This document shows positions 7,874 through 16,425 of a stretch of 64,000 nt of DNA, piece after piece. Position 1 is the first letter of the stretch. The number at the start of each line of letters is the position of its first letter. The stretch lies in assembly GCA_902788315.1 (NCBI GenBank), contig CADAJS010000003.1, positions 60,581 through 124,580 on the forward strand, given 5' to 3'. This DNA comes from an uncultured Bacteroidales bacterium. Its GTDB lineage: Bacteria; Bacteroidota; Bacteroidia; Bacteroidales; Bacteroidaceae. The notes below the pieces were generated by a model. That model did no database searches, had not been told where the DNA came from, and saw only the letters and a list, made by a program, of their open reading frames with translations. The position numbers were made by a program, and so were the translations under genes.

Positions 7874-9831
7874 GGTATATCAGGAAACTCCATGCCGTCC
7901 TTCCATCTCAGGTCCACGCTGAAGCCCAGGGTGCGCTCGGGCACCAGCATGTCGGGTACTCCGTAGGTGGCGGTGGCCAGCCCGGTGAGGGGCTTCGGGT
8001 TGCCGTGCTCGTCCAGGTCGGGGTCGGGGATGCCGTCGCCGTCCTTGTCGGGCCACCCGTTCAGGACGGAGAGGTTCACCTGGGTGTTGAAGTCCTTGCG
8101 GAATATCTGGTCGAGGTATCCGTACTGGTAGTTCTCACCCTCGCTGGGGACCATGCTGGCCACCAGGTAGAAGGTGCCACCGGCAGGGATGACACCGTCA
8201 GCCCCCTGGAAGGCTGCGCCGTTGTTCACCAGTTCCATGGCCACATAGATGGGGTCGTCGGCCTCTGTGCCGAAGCCCAGGATGTAGTCGTATGTCGTCC
8301 AGTAGCTGCGGCGCACGAGCTGCGTTCCGCCATTCAGGTCAGTGTCATAGATAGCATAGCGATGGGCGCCATTGACGGGGTCGTACTGGAAGTCCACTTC
8401 GCGCTGTCCGCCGATGATGAAGCCCTTCAGCGTGAAGCCGTTCGTGACGTCCACGGGCAGGCCGTGTGCATCATAGAGCGTACCGCTGCTGATGCGTGCA
8501 CGCAGTGCCAGGCGTCCCACGGCATACTGGATCTGGCGCACCATGGCCACCGATCGTGTCGAGTTCTGCACCACGGGCGAAGCGTTCTGATAGACGCTGT
8601 CCAAGAGCTGACGCCATCCCTTGTAGGAAGACTCTGAGTCACTCGGAGTTGTCGGAGTTGTCGGAGTACTCGGACTGCCATCGGCATTATGGATGTCGTC
8701 GATGAGCGACTGCGTGAGCACGAGGGAGTCGGAGGCCACCAGTTCCGAAACCACCTGATACTGCAGGTTCATGGGATATACGTAGTCGGTCATGGCGTTG
8801 ATGCCCATGCCGCGTCCGTAGTTCTGGATATCGGGCTGCACAAACTGCTGTGTCGCATTGTCCCACGTGAGGCGTGCTGCTCCCTCGGGCAGATGGATGT
8901 CGGCAGGGAAGCCCTGGCAGTCGTCGGAGAGTGTCAGACGTTCTGTCGAGGGATCGTAGGGCACGGCACAGTGGGCGTCGATGGTCTGCTTCAGAAGCTG
9001 TGCCAGCTCATAGCCGGGCTGACCGGCGCTCACGTCGAGCAGCGGATAGATGGTGCTCAGGACGTACTGCACGTTGAACGACGAAGCGTTGGTGAGTGTG
9101 GAGAGCAGTCGGAAGGCTTCCTGCAGGCTGGCATTGCGCGTCGTGGGCCAGCGGTTCTCTGACGCAGGCTCGCTGCTGGCGAGGCTCGTCAGCTCGTTGA
9201 GCAGCGCGAGCAGTGCCTGTCCCTTGGGGCTACCGCCCTGCAGCGCCGTGGAGGTGCAGATGGGTACGGGGCGGATGCGGATGGCGGCGTTGCCGTTGTA
9301 TTCACCGCGGCGCAGGCCCACTGCCTCGGAACATCCGTAGTGCATGCGCTCCTCGTGGGTCGAGGGTGCATCGGTGGCCCGGGCATAGAAGCTGAAGTGG
9401 GTGGTGCCCACGGGGATGGAGACGTTATGGTTCACGGTATAGTCCTCCTCCGAGTCGCGATGGATGGCATCGTTGGCCAGCGAGTTGATCTCGATAATCT
9501 CGCCCAGCTTGCGGCTGCTGGCGGTGGGGTATGTGCCGAAGCAGAACATGTGCACGTCATCGATACCGCGGAATCCGGCGGCATCCTCGCTCTCCTGCAC
9601 CACCTCGGCCGTCATGCGGGTGGACTTACTGTCGCCGGGGCTCACGATACGCTGGGGCAGTGCGAAGGAGAGCTTCACGTTCACCGTTTTCTCATCATCG
9701 GGCGTGGGGCCGTCATGCTCCGTGCATGCGGTCAGCGCGCCATACAGGCAGACAGCCAGCAGCATCGTCAGGAAGCGGCGTGCGCTTCCTCGCTGTAGAG
9801 GGCCGTATGTGATGGTTGTCCGTATCATCAT
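7867..9831 (-). CDS. Fimbrillin-like lipoprotein, 654 residues
   Basis: A paralogue of the 680-residue pilin. The signal peptide ends in lipobox ALTAC (Cys36), and STRM (Arg72) is the candidate processing site. Group blocks are FRGIDDVHMFCF, SIPVGTTHFSFYARA, LPEGAARLTW and YPMNLQYQV. A single calcium-type loop DKDGDGIPDPDLDE lies near the end, followed by the YGVPDM...LG.SVDLRWKDGM tail. Residues about 384-402 (STPTTPTTPSDSES) are encoded by a CTCGGAG-type 9-bp array, so a dispersed repeat has expanded inside the gene without breaking the frame. The FimB/Mfa2-type anchor gene lies just upstream on the same strand. Confidence 0.8.
   Translation of the reverse strand: MMIRTTITYGPLQRGSARRFLTMLLAVCLYGALTACTEHDGPTPDDEKTVNVKLSFALPQRIVSPGDSKSTRMTAEVVQESEDAAGFRGIDDVHMFCFGTYPTASSRKLGEIIEINSLANDAIHRDSEEDYTVNHNVSIPVGTTHFSFYARATDAPSTHEERMHYGCSEAVGLRRGEYNGNAAIRIRPVPICTSTALQGGSPKGQALLALLNELTSLASSEPASENRWPTTRNASLQEAFRLLSTLTNASSFNVQYVLSTIYPLLDVSAGQPGYELAQLLKQTIDAHCAVPYDPSTERLTLSDDCQGFPADIHLPEGAARLTWDNATQQFVQPDIQNYGRGMGINAMTDYVYPMNLQYQVVSELVASDSLVLTQSLIDDIHNADGSPSTPTTPTTPSDSESSYKGWRQLLDSVYQNASPVVQNSTRSVAMVRQIQYAVGRLALRARISSGTLYDAHGLPVDVTNGFTLKGFIIGGQREVDFQYDPVNGAHRYAIYDTDLNGGTQLVRRSYWTTYDYILGFGTEADDPIYVAMELVNNGAAFQGADGVIPAGGTFYLVASMVPSEGENYQYGYLDQIFRKDFNTQVNLSVLNGWPDKDGDGIPDPDLDEHGNPKPLTGLATATYGVPDMLVPERTLGFSVDLRWKDGMEFPDIPL
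8628..8680. repeat. In-frame 9-bp array inside a pilin gene
   Basis: Five to six copies of a 9-base unit related to GTCGGAGTT/ACTCGGAGT lie in the 654-residue pilin and encode a Thr-Pro-Thr/Ser-Asp-Ser low-complexity stretch. It has the same unit type as the arrays at 23055, 24871 and 25504. Confidence 0.65.
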
Positions 9832-9847
9832 TCTTTCTTTTATTTCT

Positions 9848-9907
9848 TTATAGTGATTATAGTTCCCTATAGTGCCTATAGTTCCCTATAATTCCTATAA
9901 TTCTCTA
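9848..9907. repeat. 9-bp tandem array (CTATAGTTC flavour)
   Basis: About six imperfect copies of TATAGTTCC/CTATAGTGC fill most of the gap between the anchor gene and the 654-residue pilin. Minus-strand transcripts would carry it between the two reading frames. Confidence 0.7.
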
Positions 9908-9931
9908 TTCTCTTTTTTCTAATCCAATTAA

Positions 9932-10996
9932 TCACTCTCCCGTCTCGATATCGAGGCCGTCTTTCCACTTGAGGCTTACGCTGGTGGCGACCTCCACGTT
10001 GGGCGAATAGACACTGCCGTCGGGGCGCATGTAGGCGTAGATGATCATCACCTGTCCGGCCTGCAGGGGCTGTTTCACGTTGATGATGGTGCGCGTGACA
10101 TCGCCATTGGGCAGTGTAACATAGACATACTTGCGCCAGATGCGGTCTTCATCGGTGGAGCCGGTCTGGCTGTCGTCGGCGCGTGTGTCGGGCAGTGTCT
10201 GTGCCTCCTCGGGGGTGTCGCAGGAGGGGAAGGTGACGGCATAATATATCTCGCGCTTCACCGGGGGATTGGTGACGCGTAAGTCGCGCACCGTCGGGTT
10301 GGTGTGGTGGGTGAAGGTGCTGTCGTTCACCAGGAAGCCGTCGGCAAAGTCGGAGCTGTACACCTGGCAGTCGCGGTATGCGACGCCCTGGCTGTAGCCC
10401 ACGCTGTCGGTGCGTATTACCAGGATGCTGGCACAGTTCACCATATATAGTGTTACGTCGAACTCCTGGTCCACATTGCCCAGGATGTTCATATCCTGAC
10501 GTGCGGAGAAGAGTCCCGTTTTATGTCCGTGTATTGTGTCGCTCACTATCTGTGAGAGATATGAGCGCTGTAGCCATTGGGACTGTGTGATGTCCACCTG
10601 CTCTTCGTCGAAGAGGTTGGCAAGTGCCAGGTGTCGATAGTTGTCCACTGGCAATTCCAGGCTGTATGTGGCCTGACCGGCGTCCATGATGTGATTGTCA
10701 TGGAAGCTGCGCTCTTCGCCGGGGTAGAACGAGAGGTCCACGTCGTGGGCATACTCGCGGAAGATATTCTTGAGGGAGTCCTCGAGCAGGTCGGCCACCT
10801 CGTTTTCGAAACGGCTTCGCAGCACGGTCTGCACCTGTGTGGTCAGATTCGTGCGCAGGGTCACATTATATTTGACACTGAACAGTGTGCCGCAGTCGCT
10901 CAAATCCTCGGTGATGCGCATGAAGTCACACCCCGAGGGTAACATCATCAGTACCACTGCTGCCAGAACAGATATTATGCGTTTACCGCTTCTCAT
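9932..10996 (-). CDS. FimB/Mfa2 family fimbrial anchor lipoprotein
   Basis: A 354-residue lipoprotein with lipobox LPSGC (Cys23) directly followed by DFMRITEDLSDC. The C-x(n)-I-EDLS-C start is typical of the FimB/Mfa2 family (PF08842), which anchors the pilus base to the outer membrane and limits fibre length. It lacks the Thr-Arg processing dipeptide of the pilins, as expected for an anchor that keeps its lipid. Family features include the long amphipathic stretch around residues 50-80 and VDNYRHLALANLFDE. The C-terminus ends in SVSLKWKDGLDIE, close to the pilin tail signature. It lies downstream of a toxin-antitoxin pair and upstream of five fimbrillin-like genes on the same strand, as in known mfa and fim loci. 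Confidence 0.85.
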   Translation of the reverse strand: MRSGKRIISVLAAVVLMMLPSGCDFMRITEDLSDCGTLFSVKYNVTLRTNLTTQVQTVLRSRFENEVADLLEDSLKNIFREYAHDVDLSFYPGEERSFHDNHIMDAGQATYSLELPVDNYRHLALANLFDEEQVDITQSQWLQRSYLSQIVSDTIHGHKTGLFSARQDMNILGNVDQEFDVTLYMVNCASILVIRTDSVGYSQGVAYRDCQVYSSDFADGFLVNDSTFTHHTNPTVRDLRVTNPPVKREIYYAVTFPSCDTPEEAQTLPDTRADDSQTGSTDEDRIWRKYVYVTLPNGDVTRTIINVKQPLQAGQVMIIYAYMRPDGSVYSPNVEVATSVSLKWKDGLDIETGE

Positions 10997-11014
10997 TGTT
11001 TTCTTTCTTTATGT

Positions 11015-11437
11015 TTATCTTTTATTGAATAGTAGATTTAGTCCTTGACGTCTATAGTATGGGAAACGTCGATCGCTTGACACTAACACCATTCCCTCCG
11101 TAATGGCATGCGAGATTATCATGTGGTCGAACGGGTCATTGTGGCCCTGTGCCTGATTCACACGTAAACGAGCAAAGGTAACAAGATGCTCTTCCCTAAA
11201 AGGGAGAATATCTATATAAAACTCTGCCCTTATCGACCTCACCATTTCTTCTGCCGACTTCCACCTCCGAGTATCGAAACTCTTGTGATTATATCCAACC
11301 ACCAGTTCCATCACCGATGCAGTACTCATGTAGAGCAAAGCGTCGGGCTCATTCAGAGCCGCCATTACGTCTTTAGACAGACTTTCTATTTCAGTAGCCC
11401 AGAAGACGAATATGTTTGTGTCCAACAGATATCGCAT
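11015..11437 (-). CDS. PIN-domain toxin (VapC-type ribonuclease)
   Basis: A 140-residue PIN domain. The four acidic positions expected for Mg2+-dependent RNase activity are visible: LLDTN near the N-terminus, SVMELV around residue 44, HNDPFDHMI around residue 101 and VSSDRRFPYY near the end. VapC toxins usually cut tRNA or rRNA. It starts 6 bases after the stop of a small basic protein, the usual antitoxin-then-toxin order. The pair sits between the AT-rich fimbrillin and the anchor gene, so it may stabilise this locus or have come in with it. Confidence 0.85.
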   Translation of the reverse strand: MRYLLDTNIFVFWATEIESLSKDVMAALNEPDALLYMSTASVMELVVGYNHKSFDTRRWKSAEEMVRSIRAEFYIDILPFREEHLVTFARLRVNQAQGHNDPFDHMIISHAITEGMVLVSSDRRFPYYRRQGLNLLFNKR

Positions 11438-11443
11438 GAGACT

Positions 11444-11668
11444 CTATAGCATGAACTTAGGGTCATACACGATGAACGAGCCCTGATGCTTCAGCGCCGC
11501 CTCGACATATTTGTTCTGTGGAACGATGCTTCCGCAGGCACTCTTTATTTCCGATGATTTGGCGCCAATTCTGATTGGTGTCACCGTTCTTTTCTTCCTG
11601 CTTTTAGTCTCCATTCTACTTTTCTTTATGTTTTTTATCTTTCGTTCCTTCGGATTGCTCCGAGTCAT
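11444..11668 (-). CDS. Small basic protein, putative antitoxin of the PIN toxin
   Basis: Up to 74 residues from the ATG at 11668. An in-frame ATG at 11614 would give 57 residues and remove a very Lys/Arg-rich N-terminus. I do not recognise the family. The assignment as antitoxin rests on size, position directly upstream of the PIN gene and the 6-base spacing. The C-terminal part (EAALKHQGSFIVYDP) could be the toxin-binding segment; the basic N-terminal half could contact DNA. No clear Shine-Dalgarno site or TAnnTTTG element was found to settle the start. Confidence 0.55.
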   Translation of the reverse strand: MTRSNPKERKIKNIKKSRMETKSRKKRTVTPIRIGAKSSEIKSACGSIVPQNKYVEAALKHQGSFIVYDPKFML

Positions 11669-11736
11669 CTTGTTTCGGTCTCCCTACCTTATTATATATA
11701 CGCACGTGTGCGTGCGCGCGGGAGAGTTTTTAAAGA

Positions 11737-11766
11737 ATGTCGGGGCGGGCGATTCCGCCCCGACAT
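11737..11766 (-). terminator. Rho-independent terminator after the 580-residue pilin
   Basis: A perfect 12-bp stem (ATGTCGGGGCGG at 11737-11748 with its complement at 11755-11766) with a six-base loop. On the minus strand it is followed by TCTTTAAAAA. It separates the AT-rich pilin from the downstream toxin-antitoxin pair, so the pilin is probably expressed at its own level. Confidence 0.8.
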
Positions 11767-11779
11767 TTATCAATTCTAA

Positions 11780-13522
11780 TTAAAGACCACCAAGATTAAC
11801 GTTATTAAACTTCAAGCCTTCTTCCCACTTCAAATCAACTGCCAGACCCAACTCCATCTTGGGAGTGCGGAGGTCGGGAATAGTGTTGTATGCATTACAG
11901 AGAGAATTTTCGCTAATAACGAAAGAGGCTATAGTCTTGTAATCCTGCTGGAAAATCTTTTTGGGCTTTCCAGTTGTCCATGCGTCCGAAACCTTCAGCT
12001 CGGCTACGAGATAGAATCTTGCACCCTTGGGAATAAGTTGATCATTGATACCAAAGAAGTCCTCATCATTATTCTCAAGCTCTACAGCTACACGAACAAC
12101 CTCGTCATTTGATCCAGCCACCGGATTCGTTGTAGGATCACTAATGCCGGGCGTTTCAAGAACCAATGTGTAATTGTTAGTTGTTGGTGCCGTGGTCGTA
12201 GCAGGAGTTGTACCTGACCATACACCATCATAAACAACATTGGTTCCTACAGCTGCAGGCTGGAATTTCCAGTCAACATCACCCTGACTACCGACCAAAA
12301 TACCCGTGATATTAAACGCAGTATTGGTAACTTCAACCTTCGTTGCATCTGGTGTACCATCATTAGCTTTCAATTTACCAGATGTAGGCATATTGACTTT
12401 AACGTTTGTAACGAACTGAGCAACAGCATATTGAATCTTATTATCCAAAACAATGCCACGAGTCGTATTAGCCACTTTCTGTCCATTGGTGTAGAGGCCT
12501 ACAACATCAGTCCATGCGGGCTGGGAATTATATTCGTCCTTATGTGTTGTATACGAAACATGAATAGGAGTATTCACATAGTAGTATAACTCAGCAGGCT
12601 TAACATAAGTATTCAGCTCAGGCGTACCCATACCCGAATTGTTCTTTGCAGAGAATGCAAAAGTATGAGACGTACATGCAACACCGACGGCGCCATCAGG
12701 CAAGTTCAGGTTACGTGGGAAAGTCAAAGCATCAACTGCCGTCTTCTGATCATCAACAACTGTCTTGATGTCAGCCATTCTAGTATTCGAACTCTTACCA
12801 AGAGTTTCAGACATGTCCTCAAATAAAGCGCTTATCGATTTTGCAGCACCGGCAGTGTTGCTTTCATACAGCGTCTGGAAATCGGCAATCGTAGCTAAAA
12901 TTGCTTCAGAAGCATCTTCAGCAGCTTTGCGCTCCACTTCAATCTTCGCAGCAACAGCGTTGAGAGCAGTCAGCACGCCAGCACCTTCTGTGTCAGTATT
13001 AACATCTGCAACGGTCTTGTCTGTATACTTCACTTGTGCAAAAGAAGTAGCGCCAGCAGTTTGTCCCTTGGTAGCGAAGGTAGCGGTCAATGCACCGCTG
13101 GTTGTAGTAGTCTTTTTACCGTAGAACAGGAAGTTTGTAGTACCGATAGGCACACTGACATCCTCATATACCGTGCTGTTGAATTCATTGGCACTACCAT
13201 GCAGATTCAATCCCGCCGGAGCAAGGTCGGCCAATGTGATAACATCATTTGTGAAAGCCTCCGAACCTGCAGTTACAGCCTGGGGATAAGGATATAACTT
13301 AATATCCTTCATTCCAGAGAATTTTTCGTCTTCCTGAGCGTCCAAAGCGGTCATACGCGTATTCAGAGCACCAGGAACAGAAATCGTAAACTGTGTTTTC
13401 ACAGCCTTTCCGTCATAGGTGGGGTTAACAGGAGCTTCCTCATCGTTGGACGAGCAGGAAGCGAGACCCAGGCTCAGCAGCGCGGTTGCGCTCATGAGCG
13501 CGAACTTGAAATTTGTTCTCAT
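11780..13522 (-). CDS. AT-richer fimbrillin lipoprotein, candidate major pilin
   Basis: A 580-residue pilin-like lipoprotein: lipobox GLASC (Cys23), LNTRM (Arg56) as processing site, blocks FSGMKDIKLYPY, SVPIGTTNFLFYGKK, LPDGAVGVACTS, YVKPAELYYYV and VVYDG. The tail is IPDLRTPKMELGLAVDLKWEEGL, the best match to the shared C-terminal strand. By eye the gene is clearly AT-richer than its neighbours and uses many A/T-ending codons, so it may be a recently exchanged cassette or be under different codon selection. It has its own terminator and an AT-rich leader without a clear Shine-Dalgarno site, like highly expressed Bacteroidota surface genes. It is the first pilin gene after the DUF3575 and ORF6N genes, so it is the best candidate for the stalk subunit. 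Confidence 0.85.
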   Translation of the reverse strand: MRTNFKFALMSATALLSLGLASCSSNDEEAPVNPTYDGKAVKTQFTISVPGALNTRMTALDAQEDEKFSGMKDIKLYPYPQAVTAGSEAFTNDVITLADLAPAGLNLHGSANEFNSTVYEDVSVPIGTTNFLFYGKKTTTTSGALTATFATKGQTAGATSFAQVKYTDKTVADVNTDTEGAGVLTALNAVAAKIEVERKAAEDASEAILATIADFQTLYESNTAGAAKSISALFEDMSETLGKSSNTRMADIKTVVDDQKTAVDALTFPRNLNLPDGAVGVACTSHTFAFSAKNNSGMGTPELNTYVKPAELYYYVNTPIHVSYTTHKDEYNSQPAWTDVVGLYTNGQKVANTTRGIVLDNKIQYAVAQFVTNVKVNMPTSGKLKANDGTPDATKVEVTNTAFNITGILVGSQGDVDWKFQPAAVGTNVVYDGVWSGTTPATTTAPTTNNYTLVLETPGISDPTTNPVAGSNDEVVRVAVELENNDEDFFGINDQLIPKGARFYLVAELKVSDAWTTGKPKKIFQQDYKTIASFVISENSLCNAYNTIPDLRTPKMELGLAVDLKWEEGLKFNNVNLGGL

Positions 13523-13579
13523 TGTTTTTTGAATAAATTAATTAATAAATTGGTTAATGTTTTCTCTTTGTACCTCCCT

Positions 13580-13600
13580 TCCCCTCTCCCATCGAGGGGA
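13580..13600. repeat. GC-rich palindromic element in the pilin leader
   Basis: TCCCCTC (13580-13586) pairs with GAGGGGA (13594-13600) across a seven-base loop. It belongs to the CCCTCCCC palindrome family and lies about 60-80 bases upstream of the 580-residue pilin ATG, possibly in its leader RNA. Confidence 0.45.
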
Positions 13601-13687
13601 ACTTTTAGATACGTTACTTGTTTTGTTTCTTTGTTTCTTTTCGCTTATTAGTTACTTGGTTCTTTATTCCTTATTATTATATAATCT

Positions 13688-14236
13688 CTAATCCTTTTTA
13701 TTCCTCTTCACCGTATGTTTGAGTTTCAGTACAGCGAAGTTCAGTTCTATCTGTGTCTCTGTCTCCGTAGTCTGGAGTGCGTCACCGAAGAGGTCTTCCA
13801 CTATCTCGCCGCTCTTCTGCATGAGTGCCTTTTGCTGGAACTCATCCGGATTCTTTGTCATCTCCCCTATCGTGCGTGCCAGTTCGCGCAGTTTTGCAAA
13901 GGCCTCGATGATGGCCAGCGTGGTCTGCGTGGCACGCTCACCCTTGAGGATAGTAGCCAGCATGTACAGCCCTTTCTCCGTGAAAGCCTTGGGCACGACA
14001 CGCGTCTTAGGGCTGAGTTCGTTTGTGGTCGAAAATTTCGACCGCAAATCCATAAGTTCCTTTTTATTAGGCATTAGCACATACCCTGCAGGGAACTTAT
14101 CAGGATTGTTACGGACAGCTTCATTGATACGCTTTGTCTCCACGCCATAGAACTCGGCTACCTGAAAGTCGAGGAGTACGTCCTGGTCGTGGATGCGTAC
14201 AAGGTGCTTCTGAACTGCTTCGTAGGTGACTGTCAT
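13688..14236 (-). CDS. ORF6N domain protein
   Basis: A 182-residue protein with an ORF6N domain (PF10543) over residues about 8-90: IHDQDVLLDFQVAEFYGVETKRINEAVRNN and FPAGYVLM are diagnostic, followed by KAFTEKGLYMLATILKGERA. The family is related to the KilA-N/Bro-type DNA-binding domains of phages and mobile islands. The C-terminal half is helical and Glu/Thr-rich. It lies between the DUF3575 gene and the 580-residue pilin on the same strand. It may regulate this locus or be a leftover of transfer; sequence alone does not decide. Confidence 0.8.
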   Translation of the reverse strand: MTVTYEAVQKHLVRIHDQDVLLDFQVAEFYGVETKRINEAVRNNPDKFPAGYVLMPNKKELMDLRSKFSTTNELSPKTRVVPKAFTEKGLYMLATILKGERATQTTLAIIEAFAKLRELARTIGEMTKNPDEFQQKALMQKSGEIVEDLFGDALQTTETETQIELNFAVLKLKHTVKRNKKD

Positions 14237-14289
14237 TATTCTCTATTCTCTAATCTCTATTCTCTAATCCAAGAACTGTGAACTAACCA

Positions 14290-16011
14290 TCACTTCTCAG
14301 CGGCGGTGATGCCTTCGAAGTTCTTCCGGGCTTGTTCGTTGCCTTCGGCAGTTGCCTTCTGGAAGTAGCGGATGGCTTCGTCGCGCTCGCCCGTCATGTA
14401 GAGGGCTACGCCGAGGGCGTTCCATGCACGGCTGTCTTCGCTGACGCCACGCAGCAGCGGGAGGGCTTCGGCATAACGCTCCTCACGCAGGAGGCCCACG
14501 GCCTCGTTGATGGTGAGTGCATCATAGTCGGGCACATAGTCGTAGTATATGCGCAGGTAGCCGGAGTTACGCTGGTCGGCCAGGACGTTGGACAATAGAT
14601 ATTTATACGTGCGCCCGTTATTAATCGCGCGTATGCGTTGCTCGCGACGGTCGGGGTCTGGTTCCTTGTCGACGATGTCGAGCACACGCTCCAGTTCATC
14701 GAGGGTGATGCCCTCGAGCACCTCGGGCGTGAGTGCGGCGAGCGTGGCTGCCGTGGGCGTACCGGGATCCACCTCGACCTTGCCACCCGACTTGAGGATG
14801 CGCAGGTCGTTCACCTGGTCGCGGAACTCGGTCCAAGCCTCGCAACCGTAGTTCACCTCGAAGTACTTGTCAAGCATCGGCATGCGCAGGCGTTCCTGCA
14901 GATAGGTGCGCAGTGCGATGGCACGTTCCTTGGCCAGGTCGCAGTTGTGCCTCCTCGCTCCCTCGATGGAGGCGAGACCGATGATCTGTATCCTCTTCAC
15001 CGTGGAGATGGAGTCGCTCATGATCTGGCGCGTGAGGTCCTCGATGCGGTCGAGTATCTCGGCATTGTCGCGGAAGTCGCGGCGCAGGTTGGTGCTGTCG
15101 AGGGGGAAATATACGTAGAGTGCTCCGGACTCCTTGCGCAGGACGCGCGTCTCGTCGTAGGGCTTGTATTCGCTGATGTGTGAGAGGATGGGGTTGCTCT
15201 TCTGCAGCTCGCCGGCACGTCCGCTGTTGTCCTGCACCAGGTCGAAGATGGGCACGAAGGGCTTGGGCTGCGGCTTGGTCTCGGGCTGCGGCTGCGGCAG
15301 CGGCTGGGGCAGCGGCTCGGCCACGGGCTGCGGCTTCTGCTTCGGGTCGAGGACCAGGTTGAGGGCCAGCTGAGGCATCACGAAGTGGTCGTTCTTGGGA
15401 CCATAGTAGGTGCCGCAGTGGGTGCAGTCGTAGTCCTTGTAACGGGTATAGCCACTGGCCACTCCGGCCAGCGCCTCCATGCGGAAGAGCTTACCGGCAC
15501 GCCAGGTATATCCGGCGAAGATGCCGAGGGCACCCATGTGCCCCTCGCGACGATGATCCTTGAGGGAGGGATAGATGATGCCGAAGAGGCGGCTCACATT
15601 ATACTGGCTGTAGATGCCGTTGAGGCCGAAGAACCAGCTGCGGGGCTCGAAGGTGCCCTTCGTCCAGTAGCGCACCTCGGGCGAGATGAAGCGATGGCGC
15701 AACCGACGTGTGTGGGGATGCTCGACCGTATTGCGCAAGGGGATGAAGTTACGCCCGTAGTTGAGTCCGACAGACCAGTGGTCGGCCACGCGGACGTCAA
15801 GGCTCAGGTTGGGCGAGAGGGTGGCCCAGTATAGCAGGTTGGTGCGCAACACGACACGGCGCTTCTTCACGCTGTCTGTGGCAACAGTATCACTCTTGGC
15901 AATGTTTTCTACGGCTGCAAAGCCATACAGTGGGAGCAACAAAAGTAGTATCATCAAAACTACTCCCTTAAACCAGGTACCCCGAAGGTTTATTTTATTC
16001 TCTTTCATCAT
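14290..16011 (-). CDS. DUF3575 / OmpA-like outer-membrane protein with TPR tail
   Basis: A 573-residue exported protein. After a signal peptide come RTNLLYWATLSPNLSLDVRV and YGRNF, typical of DUF3575 (PF12099), which looks like a small outer-membrane beta-barrel (residues about 45-225). A Pro/Gln-rich linker (about 225-255) leads to an OmpA-like segment (VYFPLDSTNLRRDF, QIIGLASIEG, LAKERAIALRTYL), which may bind peptidoglycan. The C-terminus holds TPR-like helices (ARNALGVALYMTGERDEAIRYFQKA region). Genes of this type accompany fimbrillin loci in Bacteroidales and probably help assemble or anchor the pilus. It is the first gene of the locus and has a good promoter at 16159-16190. Confidence 0.8.
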   Translation of the reverse strand: MMKENKINLRGTWFKGVVLMILLLLLPLYGFAAVENIAKSDTVATDSVKKRRVVLRTNLLYWATLSPNLSLDVRVADHWSVGLNYGRNFIPLRNTVEHPHTRRLRHRFISPEVRYWTKGTFEPRSWFFGLNGIYSQYNVSRLFGIIYPSLKDHRREGHMGALGIFAGYTWRAGKLFRMEALAGVASGYTRYKDYDCTHCGTYYGPKNDHFVMPQLALNLVLDPKQKPQPVAEPLPQPLPQPQPETKPQPKPFVPIFDLVQDNSGRAGELQKSNPILSHISEYKPYDETRVLRKESGALYVYFPLDSTNLRRDFRDNAEILDRIEDLTRQIMSDSISTVKRIQIIGLASIEGARRHNCDLAKERAIALRTYLQERLRMPMLDKYFEVNYGCEAWTEFRDQVNDLRILKSGGKVEVDPGTPTAATLAALTPEVLEGITLDELERVLDIVDKEPDPDRREQRIRAINNGRTYKYLLSNVLADQRNSGYLRIYYDYVPDYDALTINEAVGLLREERYAEALPLLRGVSEDSRAWNALGVALYMTGERDEAIRYFQKATAEGNEQARKNFEGITAAEK

Positions 16012-16158
16012 CTGTTGTTCTCTGCGCGACGCATAGCGCCTTGTCTGTGTTTGTGTGTCGTTTAGTGTACTGGTTGAGACCCCGCGAGATTTTCTCTCTC
16101 ATGCACAATATCCTCCTCACGCACGCCCAATGCGCGCACAATGCTTTAATTATGGATG

Positions 16159-16190
16159 CAAAGTTACGACAGTTCTTTCAATCTCACAAG
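16159..16190 (-). promoter_or_regulatory. Promoter of the DUF3575/pilus operon
   Basis: On the minus strand TAACTTTG (16159-16166) is preceded by CTTG after 20 bases, matching the Bacteroidota -33/-7 pattern. It leaves a leader of about 140 bases before the ATG at 16011. Confidence 0.65.
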
Positions 16191-16272
16191 AAAAACGCCT
16201 TTTTTCTTAACAATTGAACAGAAATTAACGCCATACCCCCCCCCAATTTTAACATGCTTTAACTAAAAGAGG

Positions 16273-16401
16273 GGGATTATAGGGAATTATAGGGATGATA
16301 GGGGACTATAGTAACTATAGTGACTATAGGGGAGGGATATAGGGACAATAAGAGACAATAGTAACTATAGGGGACTATAGGGAGCTATAGATACTATAAA
16401 T
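16273..16401. repeat. Long 9-bp tandem array (ACTATAGNG flavour)
   Basis: About thirteen imperfect units such as GACTATAGT, AACTATAGT and GACTATAGG lie in 129 bases. On the plus strand the unit GACTATAGT would read Asp-Tyr-Ser, the tripeptide found in the transglutaminase-like lipoprotein at 22333-24852. Confidence 0.8.
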
Positions 16402-16425
16402 AATATATAAAAAAGACAAGTCGCT

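Larger units (their letters stand above)
16012..16425. other. Intergenic stretch between DUF3575 and DUF4248
   Basis: No gene is seen. The stretch holds the leader and promoter of the DUF3575 gene, a run of nine C at 16236-16244 and the longest 9-bp array of the window (16273-16401). The array directly follows the 3' end of the DUF4248 gene. Confidence 0.6.
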
